Positions 1 to 11,510 of a stretch of 64,000 nt of DNA are shown here, piece after piece. The DNA comes from Torymus aiolomorphi. Taxonomy: Eukaryota; Arthropoda; Insecta; Hymenoptera; Torymidae. The notes beneath the pieces were generated by a model. It ran no database searches and had not been told where the DNA came from. It worked only from the letters and a program-made list of their open reading frames with translations. The stretch covers positions 21,911,757-21,975,756 of the forward strand of contig CM070873.1 in assembly GCA_036365515.1 (NCBI GenBank), in the 5' to 3' direction. The first letter of the stretch is position 1. Each line of letters begins with the position of its first letter. The translations under genes and the position numbers were made by a program.

Positions 1-270
1 TACTATATATATACTATATATATATATACTATATATACTATATATACTATATATACTATATATACTATATATATACTATGTATACTATATATATAGTATA
101 TATATATAGTATATATATAGTACATATAGTATATATATATAGTATATATAGTATATATATATAGTATATATAGTATATATAGTATATATAGTATATATAG
201 TATATATATAGTATATATATAGTATATATAGTATATATAGTATTATATATACAGTATATATAGTATATAA
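1..270. repeat. TA / TATAG microsatellite
   Basis: Nearly pure alternating TA broken by regular single-base interruptions that give TATATAG or TATATAC steps. Both strands stay open in several frames and encode only Tyr/Ile/Leu strings, so those ORFs are repeat artefacts. The tract runs off the left edge. Confidence 0.97.
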
Positions 271-627
271 CACGCATGTGAACAAAAATGAAACTACTAT
301 TATTTTTTCAAGGAAACAGAGAATTGGATAATTTACTGGAAGAGTGTGAGGTCAATAAATGATAACAGTTATTTTGGTAAAAAATTTTAATCAATCGATC
401 AGATTATTATTAAGAAAAAAAAACAAACTTACATAGTAAAAATACAAGTATGAATACGCAAAAACTTACAAACTATGAATACATAAATTTTAAAGAATTT
501 TTTTTTTGTTCCAGGAAAATTAAACTCATACACGATACAAACTAAAGGTTAACTACACACACACAGACACACACACGTACATTTACATGCGTTCGCAGAC
601 GCCGCATTTCACTGCCGTCATAGCAGT
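271..627. other. AT-rich unique stretch, no gene seen
   Basis: AT-rich sequence with homopolymer A and T runs and a short CA-rich tract near 553-577. No open frame of interest, no RNA signature and no terminal repeats were seen. Confidence 0.7.
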
Positions 628-868
628 GTATATATATATATATATATATAGTATATATAGTATATATAGTATATATAGTATATATAGTATATATAGTATA
701 TATAGTATATATAGCATATATATATATAGTATATATAGTATATATAGTATATATAGTATATATAGTATATATATATAGTATATATATAGTATATATAGTA
801 TATATATAGTATATATATAGTATATATATAGTATATATAGTATATATATAGTATATATATAGTATATA

Positions 869-870
<2 letters not shown>
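628..870. repeat. TATAG-type microsatellite
   Basis: Same TATATAG motif as at the left edge of the window, running directly into a TG tract. The ORFs across it translate to Tyr-Ile-Tyr strings. Confidence 0.97.

Positions 871-956
<86 letters not shown>
871..956. repeat. (TG)n microsatellite
   Basis: Uninterrupted GT dinucleotides to about 946, then about ten bases of TA. It forms a compound microsatellite with the preceding TATAG tract. Confidence 0.97.
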
Positions 957-1317
957 CATGAAAGTTGATTATATACATACATACAATCAATCTTCATCTA
1001 TTTTATATATTTTATAATGCCCCCACGGTAGAGTATCTGTTTCATTTGGTATGAGATATCTCTTATTGTCATGTGGACTTAGAGCTAATTTTGTTTCACA
1101 GTACGCACTACATGAGCTTTAGACTGTATGATATACTGATTTCTGTATTGTGTAGTTGAATTTAGTAAACACTGATGATAGTCGTCGAAATTGATGGTTT
1201 TGCTGACAACTCCACTTTTCACACCTTTAGCTTTTTTCGTTTCAAACAGCACAGCACGCGATGCTGTGTAGCATCTCGTCGAAGTTTGCGTCAGCGTCCA
1301 CCCCGTGAGCACATTTT
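957..1317. other. Unique sequence preceding a tandem duplication
   Basis: Mixed-composition sequence. The last 70 bases (roughly 1245-1317) resemble the junction sequence found at the end of each duplicated unit downstream, so the duplicated block may begin slightly before 1318. Overlapping ORFs on both strands have no recognisable domains. Confidence 0.5.
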
Positions 1318-1616
1318 CTTCGAAACATTACTGAGATTCAAAATACACGTCTTATTAAAAAGGGTGGGCATCGAAAAGAATAGCGGCACTATACACGTAC
1401 TCCAGATGTGTAAAGGAACGACGATTCGTCAAACGTGCACGCGCACATACGTGCATGGGTCAACGTTGTAAAATACGACCCTATTGACGCATGAAGCACC
1501 CTCGAGATAAAAACTATACATCATGTGTATCGGGCCAGCCGAGTTTATAGTTCAGCATGCTATAGTCGAAATATACTTACTGAGTTAGAGTGACGCCATA
1601 CATGCAGGCCACCTCG

Positions 1617-1655
<39 letters not shown>

Positions 1656-1661
1656 TCTCTC

Positions 1662-1741
<80 letters not shown>

Positions 1742-1977
1742 TAGCTCTCTCTCTCGCTCTCTCACTCTCTCTCACTCTCTCTCGCTCTCTCACTCTCTCT
1801 CGCTCTCTTACTCTCTCTCGCTCTCTCTCTCTTTCTCAGTAGCTTGTTTGAAAACAGTGGGGCCATTGTAAATATCTTACCAGCGACGATAGACTAATAC
1901 CCGAAAAATACTCGTACCGGGATGCACGTTTCAACCTGCACAGCATGCGATGACGTCGCCCGTGTAGGGGTTGCCGG
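1318..1977. repeat. Tandem duplication, unit 1
   Basis: Starts with CTTCGAAACATTA and is followed by a diverged copy starting with the same motif at 1978. Both copies share, in order, a block with TAGCGGCACTATACACG, a block with CGTCAAACGTGCAC, the phrase ATATACTTACTGAGTTAGAG, a CT tract, and a block with AATATCTTACCAGCGACG. Unit 1 is about 180 bp longer, mainly because its CT tract is expanded. ORFs here are repeat-driven and not credible genes. Confidence 0.85.
1621..1837. repeat. (CT)n microsatellite inside unit 1
   Basis: Long CT tract, first near-pure and then with periodic A or G interruptions. The matching place in the second unit holds only a short CT-rich tract (2263-2312), so this length difference arose after the duplication. 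Confidence 0.95.
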
Positions 1978-2454
1978 CTTCGAAACATTATTGAGATTCA
2001 AAATACACATCTTATAAAAAAGTGTGAGCATCGAAAAGACTAGCGGCACTATACACGCACTCCAGATGTGAAAAAGGAACAACGCTTCGTCAAACGTGCA
2101 CACGCACACACGTGCAAGGGTCAGTGTCGTAAAAAATACGACCTTATTGACGCATGAAGCACACTCGAGATAAAACTATACATCCTGTTGTGTGTCGGGC
2201 CAGCTGAAATATACTTACTGAGTTAGAGTCACATCATAGATGCAGGCCATCCACCTCGAAAACTCTCTCTCTCCATCTCTCTCGCCCTCTCTCTCGCGCT
2301 CTCTCTCTTTTCTCAGTAGCTTTTTTGAAAACAATGATGCCATTGTAAATATCTTACCAGCGACGATAGACTAATGCCCGGAAAATACTCGCACGAGAAG
2401 GCACGTTTCAACCTGCACAGCATGCGATAACGTCGCCCGTGTCGGGGTTACTGG
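1978..2454. repeat. Tandem duplication, unit 2
   Basis: Diverged second copy of the block at 1318-1977, matching it along its whole length apart from the shorter CT tract and scattered substitutions and small indels. Confidence 0.85.
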
Positions 2455-2734
2455 CAAGAGTGAAATACTCTTCGTCTTGCCTCCTTTGTATGAGTCACTT
2501 CAATAATTATTATATCTAGGGTTTCCATCGACGCCGCCACTCTTATCGTTTGTATATTCAGTTAACCAAAACAGTATTTTGATTTAGCGGGTAAAATTAC
2601 ATGAAATACTATTAAGTTTTGTGAGTCGTTGTCAGGAAACGATTGCCATGAGAACACAATTGAAATACTCTGGAGTTCTTAGAATTAATAGCGATAAGGC
2701 AACTACGAATATCGGAACAACGAAGAGATGCGAT
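2455..2734. other. Unique spacer between duplicated units
   Basis: No repeat relationship, open frame or RNA signature was recognised in this spacer between the second unit and the third, partial unit. Confidence 0.5.
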
Positions 2735-2850
2735 AGCATGCTATAGCCGAAATACATTTACTGATTTAGAGCCATATCAAACCTGCAGGTCACGTCGAAA
2801 AAAATAAACGCGCGGTAAATATCTTACCAGCGACGGTAGGCTAATGCCCG
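2735..2850. repeat. Partial third copy of the duplicated unit
   Basis: Begins AGCATGCTATAG, retains the CTGATTTAGAG and AATATCTTACCAGCGACGG blocks and the following CTAATGCCCG, but lacks the first half and the CT tract of units 1 and 2. Confidence 0.7.
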
Positions 2851-3060
2851 CGAAAGTCCGCTCATCAACGCGGTAAATATACTTACACGCGGGTCGGTAT
2901 ATGCTAATGACCGCGGAAATCAGCTGACCACCGCGATGATACGCTCATCTCCGCGCGAATCAGCTCATCCCCGCGGTCGTCCAGCTTGTCAACGCGGTAA
3001 GATGCTAGTCCCCCCCCCCCCCCCGCGCCGCCGCCGCCGCCCGCCGCCCGCCGCCCGGGT
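2851..3060. repeat. Short GC-rich degenerate repeats and a poly-C run
   Basis: A short phrase built around CCGCGG and CAGCTCATC recurs about six times between 2851 and 3005 with irregular spacing. A run of 15 C follows (3010-3024), then GCC-type triplets to 3058. The open frame across the poly-C reads as polyglycine on the minus strand and is not a gene. Confidence 0.7.
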
Positions 3061-4436
3061 CGCTCGTAAATAAACATTTGACCGTCATGCAAAAATGTGA
3101 CAATAAAATACGGATAAATTTTATTCGATGACGTCATTACATATGGAAGCTTCTCGAAAGTGGGCGGAGCCTCACCTCCCCCCTTTCAACCTATCAGAGC
3201 GCTGCACAGGGCGGCCGGTGGCCGAGTGGTGGGGGGGGGCAGAACTCTCCTAGCTTACCTACTATAATGTAAAATAACTTTATGACAAAGATTAATGTTT
3301 TATTGTTTAATAACTTTAATTAATAATTTAATTAACTATTCCAAAGAGGCAAACTTTAGATTCAAAGTCTGTATATACATACATGTTAGCATCTTTATTC
3401 AAAAGTTGAAGATGTGTAGAAATTTTGCTTTCTCAAAGAGAAAGCTTTGTAACGGTGACAATTTTCGAATCCTGAGTTAGAATAATAGGTTTAAAAAAAA
3501 TGTACTTATTTATGTATCCAATTTTGTCTACAACATAACTCTTGAACAGATGGACATAATGATCTGACATTTGCATGCATTTTAGGTATGTCCTAACTTA
3601 GAACTGATTAAATTTTCAAGATAAAGATATGCATATAATTAAAGATATGCAAAATGGAGACCGATATTCTTAAAGTATATTTTATTTCCTTCTAAATTAT
3701 GTATTTTGAAACGCTCACTAGTAATTTTGACTTAAAATTGAGGATTTCAAAAAGTAGCTACTTTATCGAAAAATTAACTAACTATATGAATTGTAAATAA
3801 CTTTTTTGGTATTTCATCTTAAAGATTCATATAATATAAACACATTTTCTTGAAATATGCTTAATTCCCTCTCTATTCATGTCTTTTAAAACTATTTTAA
3901 AGTTATTTTTAAGTTTAGAATACTGATTTGAAGATAGCACCAACTTTGAACAAAATAATGCTTTTATTAATGAATTAAAAAATTTGAAATTTAACAATTA
4001 CGATTTTTCTCCGTAAATGTTTTTAAATATAATTTTACATATACTTTTGAATAATGTATTTATGCAAAATAAAATATGCAGAAAGAATGCAATGTTTTTT
4101 TACTTGTGAACAAAAAGTATTGGTTTTCATATAATCTAAAAAATTTACCTTACAAGCTCAGGCAAAAAATATTGCCTTATATTTCTGCAGCAGACACTTG
4201 CGCATATATAACCAACTTTATAGGTAAAAAAATAAAGTACTTTTTACTCAACTTTTGTTCAGTACTTAAATCCAAAACACCAAAGAAAATTTTTAAGCTC
4301 AAGAACTTTCAAATAAAACTTCGCTTTTTCTTTCAAAAGCCTAAACTGAAAATTCCCTTGACGAATCTTCAAATTTGAAGAACATTCGAACGACAGAATA
4401 TAATTCCCCGCTATGCATAACTTAATGTATCCACAC
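3061..4436. other. AT-rich unique region, no gene seen
   Basis: Mostly AT-rich DNA with many A/T homopolymers. A 100-codon plus-strand ORF at 4076-4378 is Lys/Phe/Leu-rich, as expected from AT-rich noise, and has no recognisable motif. A G-rich stretch with a run of nine G lies near 3230. Confidence 0.6.
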
Positions 4437-4912
4437 GAGAAAGGCGCGCGCGTAGCAGCAGCAGCACGAGGAGAGCTGGAAAAAGGGGTAAATAAAGCTC
4501 GCTCGGATATGCAAAGTAGATTACGGTGCCGTTGCGCCTTTTATCCTCTCAAGTAAAGGGTTGGAAAAGCCGGGCAACAGAAAGAGAAAAATCCAGTAGC
4601 AGCGACCGCGAGAGCGAGAGAGTGAGCGGGAGTCGGAAAAAAGTAATTTGTGTCCTATTATTTTTAGCTTCCAGCTTTTTCCGCAGATAAATCCTCGCTG
4701 GCAAACGTTTTTACTGCCTTTATGAAGTGCGCCTTAATTCGCTCGCCGGTACGTACGGCTGCTTCTTTCTTTTTTCGCCCTCGGGTTTCTCTCTCTCTCT
4801 CTCTCTCCCCCTCCCTCGTGGTCGCATCGAAAACTTTTTGCGCTTGTAATGATTTCAATGTTACTTGGCCAATGGTGTTTCGACCAAGTCCCGACCTCGA
4901 TTGCGGTCAGTA
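4437..4912. other. GC-rich CpG-dense patch
   Basis: Sharp rise in GC and CpG over the flanks, with GCGCGCG, CAG-type triplets, purine-rich GAGAG stretches and a short (CT)n tract near 4791-4807. Such patches recur through the window. A cis-regulatory role is an inference. ORFs on both strands are low-complexity. Confidence 0.4.
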
Positions 4913-5560
4913 AAACGAAATTTCCGTATTTCATTTTTGTGTCTGCTACCGATTCAGTGACTGAATTTTGTTGATAAACTTCTTCTATTTTTCCAAAATA
5001 AAAGTTTTGCGTGAAATGTTGTCTAACTTTAGATACATGCATACGATTTTGCAGTAAATTAATAAAATTAATTTTTATTTTTTCAGGTAAGCACTGTTTG
5101 GATCCAGAATATCAATGAGGACATAAAAATGTTGTGAGTTAGTATTATTTACTTACGAAATGAATTTTTACTAAAGTTCTCTGCGTTAACTTCATAAAAT
5201 TAAACTTGGTTTAATAATAATTGTCAAAATCTACTCGTAACATCTTTATTATAAAAGAGAACTACTTCTCTAAATATGTTGCTTATCTCTGATGGATTGA
5301 TTACAAGGACACGAAATTATCATCATTTTGAATGTGTTTTAAAGTTAACCTTAAAAAAGTAGACATCATAAGCTATTATTTGCAGTCTGCCAAATAATAT
5401 TAATAAATAGATATTCTATAATATTAAAGAAAAATAATTATTTTTAAACTTATACGTAATTTTTACGAAACTTTCTGGCAACGAAAATTCTTTGTATTTA
5501 TCGATTTATCTCACTCCTTTTACCCAAGAAGCTATTTGTTCTAGTACACAAAGCAAATCT
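4913..5560. other. AT-rich unique stretch, no gene seen
   Basis: AT-rich sequence without terminal repeats, tandem structure or a convincing open frame. Confidence 0.6.
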
Positions 5561-5839
5561 GACTACATCAACCATCTTTTTTGCCTTGGCAAGCACAATT
5601 AATTACACCGCCAAAGTTCCTCATTGAAACATTTCGCATAAAAAAAGTCCCAAAAAGCCGGCTGGAGCTGAGCCCGTTACGCGTTAATTCCCTTCGACCG
5701 TTGTGTTTCCCCCTGCTCAGCCGGCAGACTAAACTTTTTCCTTCCTCCTTCGCAAACAAACACACACATATATATGTATATATACACACGCGCGCCCCCT
5801 TTTTCCAGCGAGTATAATCCGTTAGCTTTGGGCGAGCGC

Positions 5840-5892
<53 letters not shown>

Positions 5893-6330
5893 AAAAAGCA
5901 ACGGCGTTAAAAATCTTCGTGCGCGCGAACAACGAGTTTCTTCTAATGACCAATTACCGGCCGACGCCGACGTCGGTTTGTTAACTCGCGGGGGTGGAAA
6001 AAAAAGATAGCGAGAAGCGAAGATAAAGAAGACTGGAAGGGTGGAAAAAAAGAAAGAGAAGAAGAGGCGGAAGAGAAAGAGAGGGAGAAGGAGAAGGGGG
6101 ATTAAAGGCGAGCGAGTGATGAATTGACAAAAGTCGAGATAATTGAAGGAGCACACCGGATTGCGAATAAAGGAGACGGTGCGGCGAAATTAATGGGTTA
6201 GCGTTATATTGCAGCGGTGAATTAATGGAAATCGGTATGCGGTAAATTTTCGCGGAATGTTGTCCTGAAGTGGCGAATGTTGTTTCGCGTAGTATCGTGT
6301 AGTTTGGATTAAGTCTTTGAAGCGGGGAAC
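5561..6330. other. GC-rich patch with a CT tract
   Basis: CpG-dense segment containing a pure CT tract at 5844-5891 and a purine-rich run of GAAGAGGCGG-like sequence at 6040-6105. TAAT cores occur in CG-rich context near 5945, 6190 and 6222. It resembles the other GC-rich patches. A regulatory function is inferred, not shown. The long minus-strand ORF here reads the purine-rich strand as Arg/Glu and is not a gene. Confidence 0.4.
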
Positions 6331-7658
6331 GTAAACTGGAAGGAACTTCAAACTCTCGTGTATAGGGAGCTTTTGTGGAGTGCTGATTGCGAGTATGTCA
6401 GATTCCGATAATTTGAAGTGGCTTAGGGAAAAGTGGAGATTTGTTGGGAAAATCCTATGAGATAAATAGTTTATAATAATTCCCTGTTAGCATATTAGAT
6501 CTATGAATTGTTAATTTGAATATTGCATTTAAATATTTGAGTCTACTACATACTGTATCATATCTATTTTTAAGGTTAACTCTTTAAATCGAATGTAAAA
6601 TTATGTTGATTACGTTAATTTCGTGCCTTTATAGAACCAAATAATCGCCGATAATTTTCTTGTAATTTATTTCCAGCCCATTCTTTTTTAGATGCGCATA
6701 CTGATTAAGTAATGAAATTTAAATAGTTTGACTGAAATTAAATTGTTTTTCTTTTTGAAGTCCAGTTGCCGTACTAATGGTAGCAAGCGAGCAAGATAAG
6801 CCGGAAAGCGCAGTTTCGCTGAATTTCTAGAAACATAACTGCACTATTGTCCCAAAAACATTAAAAATCTTCATACACATATATATAATTTAATTAACCC
6901 TAATTGGCTAAGTTTTAACGTCGCGCCTGGGATCTGGGAATTCAAGATACAGTCCGACATTTAATTAAACTCAATGCGATGTAAGTTTCACATCGGGCAT
7001 GCGTAAAATGTATACAGTTACAACTTCAAATAGCATAAGTTTCAAACAAAATGAAGCCCCGCGCGTCGTCCTACCTGCCGGGGAGAGAACTCATTTTCAT
7101 TCAAATATAACCTCGTTTGTGCGACAACTCGCATTTTGCGCCCGATCTCGCGCTTAACTGGAAAACTATTTGACATTTGACATTGGCATATGACGAAAAA
7201 GATTTTTTCCCGAAATGATTTAGAAGTTTTGGCGTGATTTCAATGGTATGTGCAGTTTTACAAAACTTTAGTTACATTTAATTTACGCTTCGTTTCTTCG
7301 AACTGTCGTATTTCCATTGTTTTACATATTCGATACTAAAATTATTACGAATATTGGTAACTAAAATACTTCGAATGAAAGCTTCATTTTCTGTAATTTT
7401 AAGCAATCTCAATTATTTCAGTACAATAATAGAAAAATTCTTGAAAATCAAATGAATGTTCATTTGAATTTCAACTGTTAATTCAGGTGATATGCAAACT
7501 TCAGATAGCTACGTAGAAATAGACGTTTTATAATGGGAAAATATACGAACGAATTGGGGAAAACATTGTAAGCTTTCATTACGCTGCTTTCAAGTTATTT
7601 CAATTCGACTGCCAGTAATAATGAAAACCTCCATTCATTATTGATGAAAGCGACCCGG
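6331..7658. other. AT-rich unique region, no gene seen
   Basis: Mixed AT-rich sequence. A modest GC-rich rise lies near 7050-7160. No open frame, RNA or repeat was supported. Confidence 0.55.
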
Positions 7659-8097
7659 TGGGGGGGGGGGGGGGCAAAGTTTAGACGACTCACTTGAAAA
7701 TTGAAGTCAACTATAGATGTGCTCGGTTTCGATATAAGCTACTGCAGATTGTGCAAAATTTCGAAATTATAAATTACGAAAATCATATTTTCGAATCTAA
7801 CAATTCATCTACTGTCCAAAACATCGAATTTCATCAATACGATTTCAAAGCAAATATAACTTGTTTCTAATGATTTATTTCGAAATATGTTTATTGTATC
7901 CCTATTAAAATTCTATTAATGAAATTCGATGTTTTGGACAGTAGGTGAATTGTTACATTCGAAAATATGATTTTCGTAATTTAGAATTTCGAAATTTTGC
8001 ACAATCTGCAGTAGCTTATATCGAAACCGAGCACGTCTATAGTTGACTTCAAATTTCAAGTGAGTCGTCTAAACTTTGACACCCCCCCCCCCCCCCA
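7659..8097. mobile_element. Foldback element with poly-G and poly-C tips
   Basis: Two inverted arms (7659-7836 and 7915-8097) flank a spacer of about 78 bp. The left arm opens with 15 G (7660-7674) and the right arm closes with 15 C (8082-8096). Inside the tips, CAAAGTTTAGACGACTCACT is answered by its reverse complement on the right, and the arms stay alignable to GTCCAAAACATCGAA at the inner ends. No ORF and no clear target-site duplication were found. It is probably a non-autonomous foldback or MITE-like element whose homopolymer tips are either part of the ends or expanded after insertion. Confidence 0.75.
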
Positions 8098-8129
8098 CTA
8101 ATGTAAGAAATAGCAATTCATGATTTAAG

Positions 8130-8560
8130 CTCCTTGAAAATCTTACAACCACTCACAAATCCCCTCGCACAACAATTAATAATTCCCATATATACTTCCA
8201 CGCAGCTTAACGTAGCCAATTCACCCGATTCCATCTCTCTGTCTTGCGAAGTCACTTCAAGTTTCTTTCATTACATGCCGGCAGGTACCGCTCCTTCTAT
8301 ATACGCACGCGCTCGTGTCTTATGTCGTCCAATAATACCCCGGCAATTAAGCATTCGCGCTTCTGTGTGCGCGCGCCACGCCCTCGCGGCAGTTAAATTT
8401 AATTAGCGCGCGAGCGTATCGTTATTGCCTTCCTACACCCCCGAGCTGTCTCGCGCGGGCGTGTCTCGAGTCGCGCGCGTTATTGAATCGCGGAGGGTGG
8501 AGGTGAGAGAGAGAGAGAGAAGACGATTATCGCGGTAGTTTTGACAGATGGCTTACACGC
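8130..8560. other. GC-rich CpG-dense patch
   Basis: CpG-dense from about 8270, with CGCGCG runs, TTTAATTAGCGCGCGAGCG near 8398 and a short GA tract near 8508-8522. Same character as the other patches; a regulatory role is inferred. Confidence 0.4.
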
Positions 8561-8911
8561 TGCGGGTATTGTTGGAGAGGAGTCTGCAAGAGGGGGAGTG
8601 TAAACATGAGAAAGTAGCTTTAATTAGTTTTGCTTGGCTGATCTGGTTTATAAGAGTAAGAAAGCTCTCAGTGCTGAGGATTTGCTGGCTGTAGGGCTAA
8701 TGCGAATTTAATTGTAGCTCTTCATCATTGAGTGAAAATTAGTAGAAGTGTAGAACAAGATTTTAAATACTGACATTTGTAAAGTTAGAAATCTTACTTC
8801 TTTTGATACTGATTAACAGTTATTGTTCGCCACCTGATGGTTGATAATAACTGTCATGGAATCGAAATAAATTCTAAAGTTTATAAATGTAAAAAAACTA
8901 AAATAAACTAC
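8561..8911. other. Unique stretch, no gene seen
   Basis: AT-rich spacer before a MITE; no supported feature. Confidence 0.5.
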
Positions 8912-8913
8912 TA

Positions 8914-9165
8914 CACGGAAAAAAATGGTGTAACAAAAATTACTATATTTATAGTAATTGTGGGACAGACTTAAATTATCATAAAATTTACTACAATTTA
9001 TAATAAAAATTCCTATGTTTTGAGTAATTTTAACTATGTACATAGGAATTTTTACTATAAATTGTAGTAAATTTTATGATAATTCGAGTCTGTCCCAAAG
9101 TTCCTATCGAACATAGTAATTTTTCTTACATTTATAGTAAATTTTCCTAAACATTTTTCTCAGTG
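8914..9165. mobile_element. TA-flanked MITE, CACGG/CACTGAGAAA family, copy 1
   Basis: A 252-bp palindromic element with ends CACGGAAAAAAATG and its inverted partner TTTTTCTCAGTG, flanked by TA on both sides (8912-8913 and 9166-9167). A 2-bp TA duplication with short terminal inverted repeats is the signature of Tc1/mariner-type non-autonomous elements. Internally it carries GGGACAGACTTAAATT and the inverse near 9080-9100. A close copy lies at 36944-37197 and a relative at 35147-35379. No ORF. Confidence 0.85.
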
Positions 9166-9167
9166 TA

Positions 9168-9939
9168 TGAATATGATTGGCCAATTAACAAAATCTTTAT
9201 TCCCAGTATATACGTTCGTAAACTTAGTACCAGAGCCGCACACGAGGGAATATAAGTACATATAATATTCTTCACAAGTATGTATCTCAAGAAAACATTA
9301 GTCCTGTATTAACAGGTTCATTCATCCCAAGTTATTCCCTACTCTTTTTATCAGAGATATTCCATTCAAACGACTCATCTCTAAAGTGCGGATACCGTAC
9401 AATCTTTCTCTTAATACCGGCTTAGCCGATAGAGTAGATTGGATGACGCGAAACGAAATGCAGTTCGCTGCACATTCAGCATTCCCTTTGGATTGCAGTT
9501 TGATAACATGATCCGATTACGGTCCCTGCATAATAGTTTCCACGTTGTTTTTCAAAAATGGCCATTTTCACATCACCTAATCTCTGATACTAGCATCCAA
9601 TAGAGTTGCGTAATCGTTCAGGACTCATTGTCCATTCAAAGAACCTAATGGCTTCCATTACGCGCAGACACAATGTACACACTACCACTAAGAACACAAT
9701 GAAAGCAGCAGACCTGGTAATCCAAAAACCGCTTAATTATCCAGGCTGGGATCTAAATCATTTCTCCCCGCACAATTACCTTTCGCTACAGCAGCAGCAG
9801 CAGCAACAACAACAACAACAACCCCGTTCTTTACATCCTTCATTAATTAAATCATCCGCTGCTTATAGCTGCCCCCTTTTGCAAAAACGAAAGCTCAGCA
9901 TATGGAGTCATCCACTCACAATCGAATTTTTCCCTCTCT
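9168..9939. other. Unique sequence with a CAG/CAA tract
   Basis: No gene is supported. The only structure is a triplet tract at 9789-9822, (CAG) followed by (CAA), inside a 125-codon plus-strand ORF (9606-9983) that would encode 11 glutamines. The rest of that ORF shows no domain or splice context, so coding is doubtful. Confidence 0.5.
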
Positions 9940-10606
9940 CTCCCCGCCTTAATGCTGCATTGTCCTCGCATATAACTTCATAACTTCCTCCTTTTTCCCT
10001 TCGAATCCCGCTACCCTACCCTCGCGATCCATTGTTTCGCCGCGGCCAGAGGCAACTTCACCAATTAACCGGAGAGGAGGAGGGAAAAGCTCGCTTACTC
10101 GCTCTGCCCCTACACGCGCCGTGACAAATTCGTCCATTGTGCTTCACACACAGGTGCAGCAGCAGCAGGAGCAGCATCGGCAGCAGCAACGGCAGCGGGA
10201 GACACTTCCGTCTGGCCCCTTATCGCGTCTTTCGAGTCACGAGCTCCCTCTCAAGTCGTGTCCAAGCGGCGTCTTTGACCGTTGGCTGCCCCCTGCATTG
10301 TACTCTCTCTCAACCGTTTCTTTCCCTTTCCCTTATTCCGTGCGCGAGCGGCCTCCACGTCACGCTCGCCTTAATCTGCATAACCTCCTCACACGTGTGT
10401 GTGTGTATAGGTCCGTTACGTTAGCCTGTATATATCGAGAGGTAGTCGCCAGACGACGACGACGTCAGGTTGGCTGCTTCCAGGGAACAGCCGACAGTCG
10501 CTTTATCTGACGAGACGGGATAGCCGCCTCCCGTCGCATTAGTCCGTTAATACGTTTCAATCGGTGAGAAGCGCCGCTAGCGGTTTTTTCCCCACTCGTT
10601 CTGTCC

Positions 10607-10693
<87 letters not shown>

Positions 10694-10930
10694 CAGCAAC
10701 GTCGATCGGGTTTCAGGGCTCGAGTTACGATTTGACTGTCGATTCGCGAGTATATGGGGGGAGGGGGGGAAGAGCCGTACGTGAGAGTGTAACTGATGTA
10801 GCGCTAGAGTGCACGCGGCGGAGTAATATTATGTGTCGTCATTGTGTTCGGATGGGGATTGTATCGGTTTTCAGGATGGAAGTGTGTACTCTCTGGACGT
10901 GGGAACAATGGCCTCGTTTGCGAAAGTCTT
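9940..10930. other. Large GC-rich patch with a pure CT tract
   Basis: The longest CpG-dense patch in the window. It contains CCAATTAACCGG near 10060, CAG/CAA triplets near 10155-10200, CGACGACGACGTC near 10455 and a pure (CT)n tract at 10609-10691. It may be a promoter- or enhancer-like island. No TATA/Inr pair tied to a coding exon was found. The overlapping ORFs on both strands are compositional. Confidence 0.4.
10609..10691. repeat. (CT)n microsatellite
   Basis: About 41 uninterrupted CT dinucleotides. The ORF across it encodes poly(Ser-Leu). Confidence 0.97.
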
Positions 10931-11510
10931 GATGAAGTTAACGATATCAGCTAATGGTAGATAGAAATTCATTGTTAACTTTGAAAAATGAACAAACAAT
11001 TCATCAAATCAATAAAAACTAAATTTCATCACAGATAATCACCTACACAAGTATTATTAGTTTATAATTAGTTGCACTAGAATTTTTTAAAGAGATTCCA
11101 ATGAATGATTCCAACCACTGCATTTTCAAAAAAAAAAAATATGTTGTTTGAAGAAAATAATTCAATAAAAAGAAAAACTATACTGTATCCGTAACATTTA
11201 AAATATTGCTAATTTAAAAAAATGAGGTGAAAACGTTTATAATAAAAAATTAAATGTTAAATAATTTAAGAACTATACATTTTTAAAAATTTTAATTAGC
11301 AAAGAAAAATTGAACTCTTATAATATATTCAAGGCATGTTAATCACATGATACTTCCAATTCAAGAATCACAAACTCGTATTCTTGCTTTCCAACTCGTA
11401 CTTGAATAAAGGAACTACATTGTAGCCATCAACTTTGACAATAAATCCAATTCGATTCTCAACTTTTACTGTAAAATTTTAATCCCCTGCTATTTGAAAA
11501 ACTTCTCAGT
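10931..11510. other. AT-rich unique stretch, no gene seen
   Basis: AT-rich with poly-A runs near 11128; no repeats or open frames of note. Confidence 0.55.

Noticed and set aside
1..956. Telomere or centromere satellite
   Set aside because: The TA/TATAG tracts are simple microsatellites without a telomeric TTAGG-type motif or a long monomer.
3206..3250. GGTGGCCGAGTGG, similar to the A-box of Ser/Leu tRNA genes
   Set aside because: No B-box, anticodon arm or acceptor stem follows; the downstream sequence is poly-G.
5677..6156. 159-codon minus-strand ORF rich in Arg/Glu, Phe and Ser
   Set aside because: Explained by the (CT)n and purine-rich tracts of the patch. No conserved motif.
9606..9983. 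125-codon ORF with a polyglutamine run
   Set aside because: CAG/CAA tracts are common outside genes in insects; the surrounding residues show no domain and no splice or promoter context ties the ORF to a gene.
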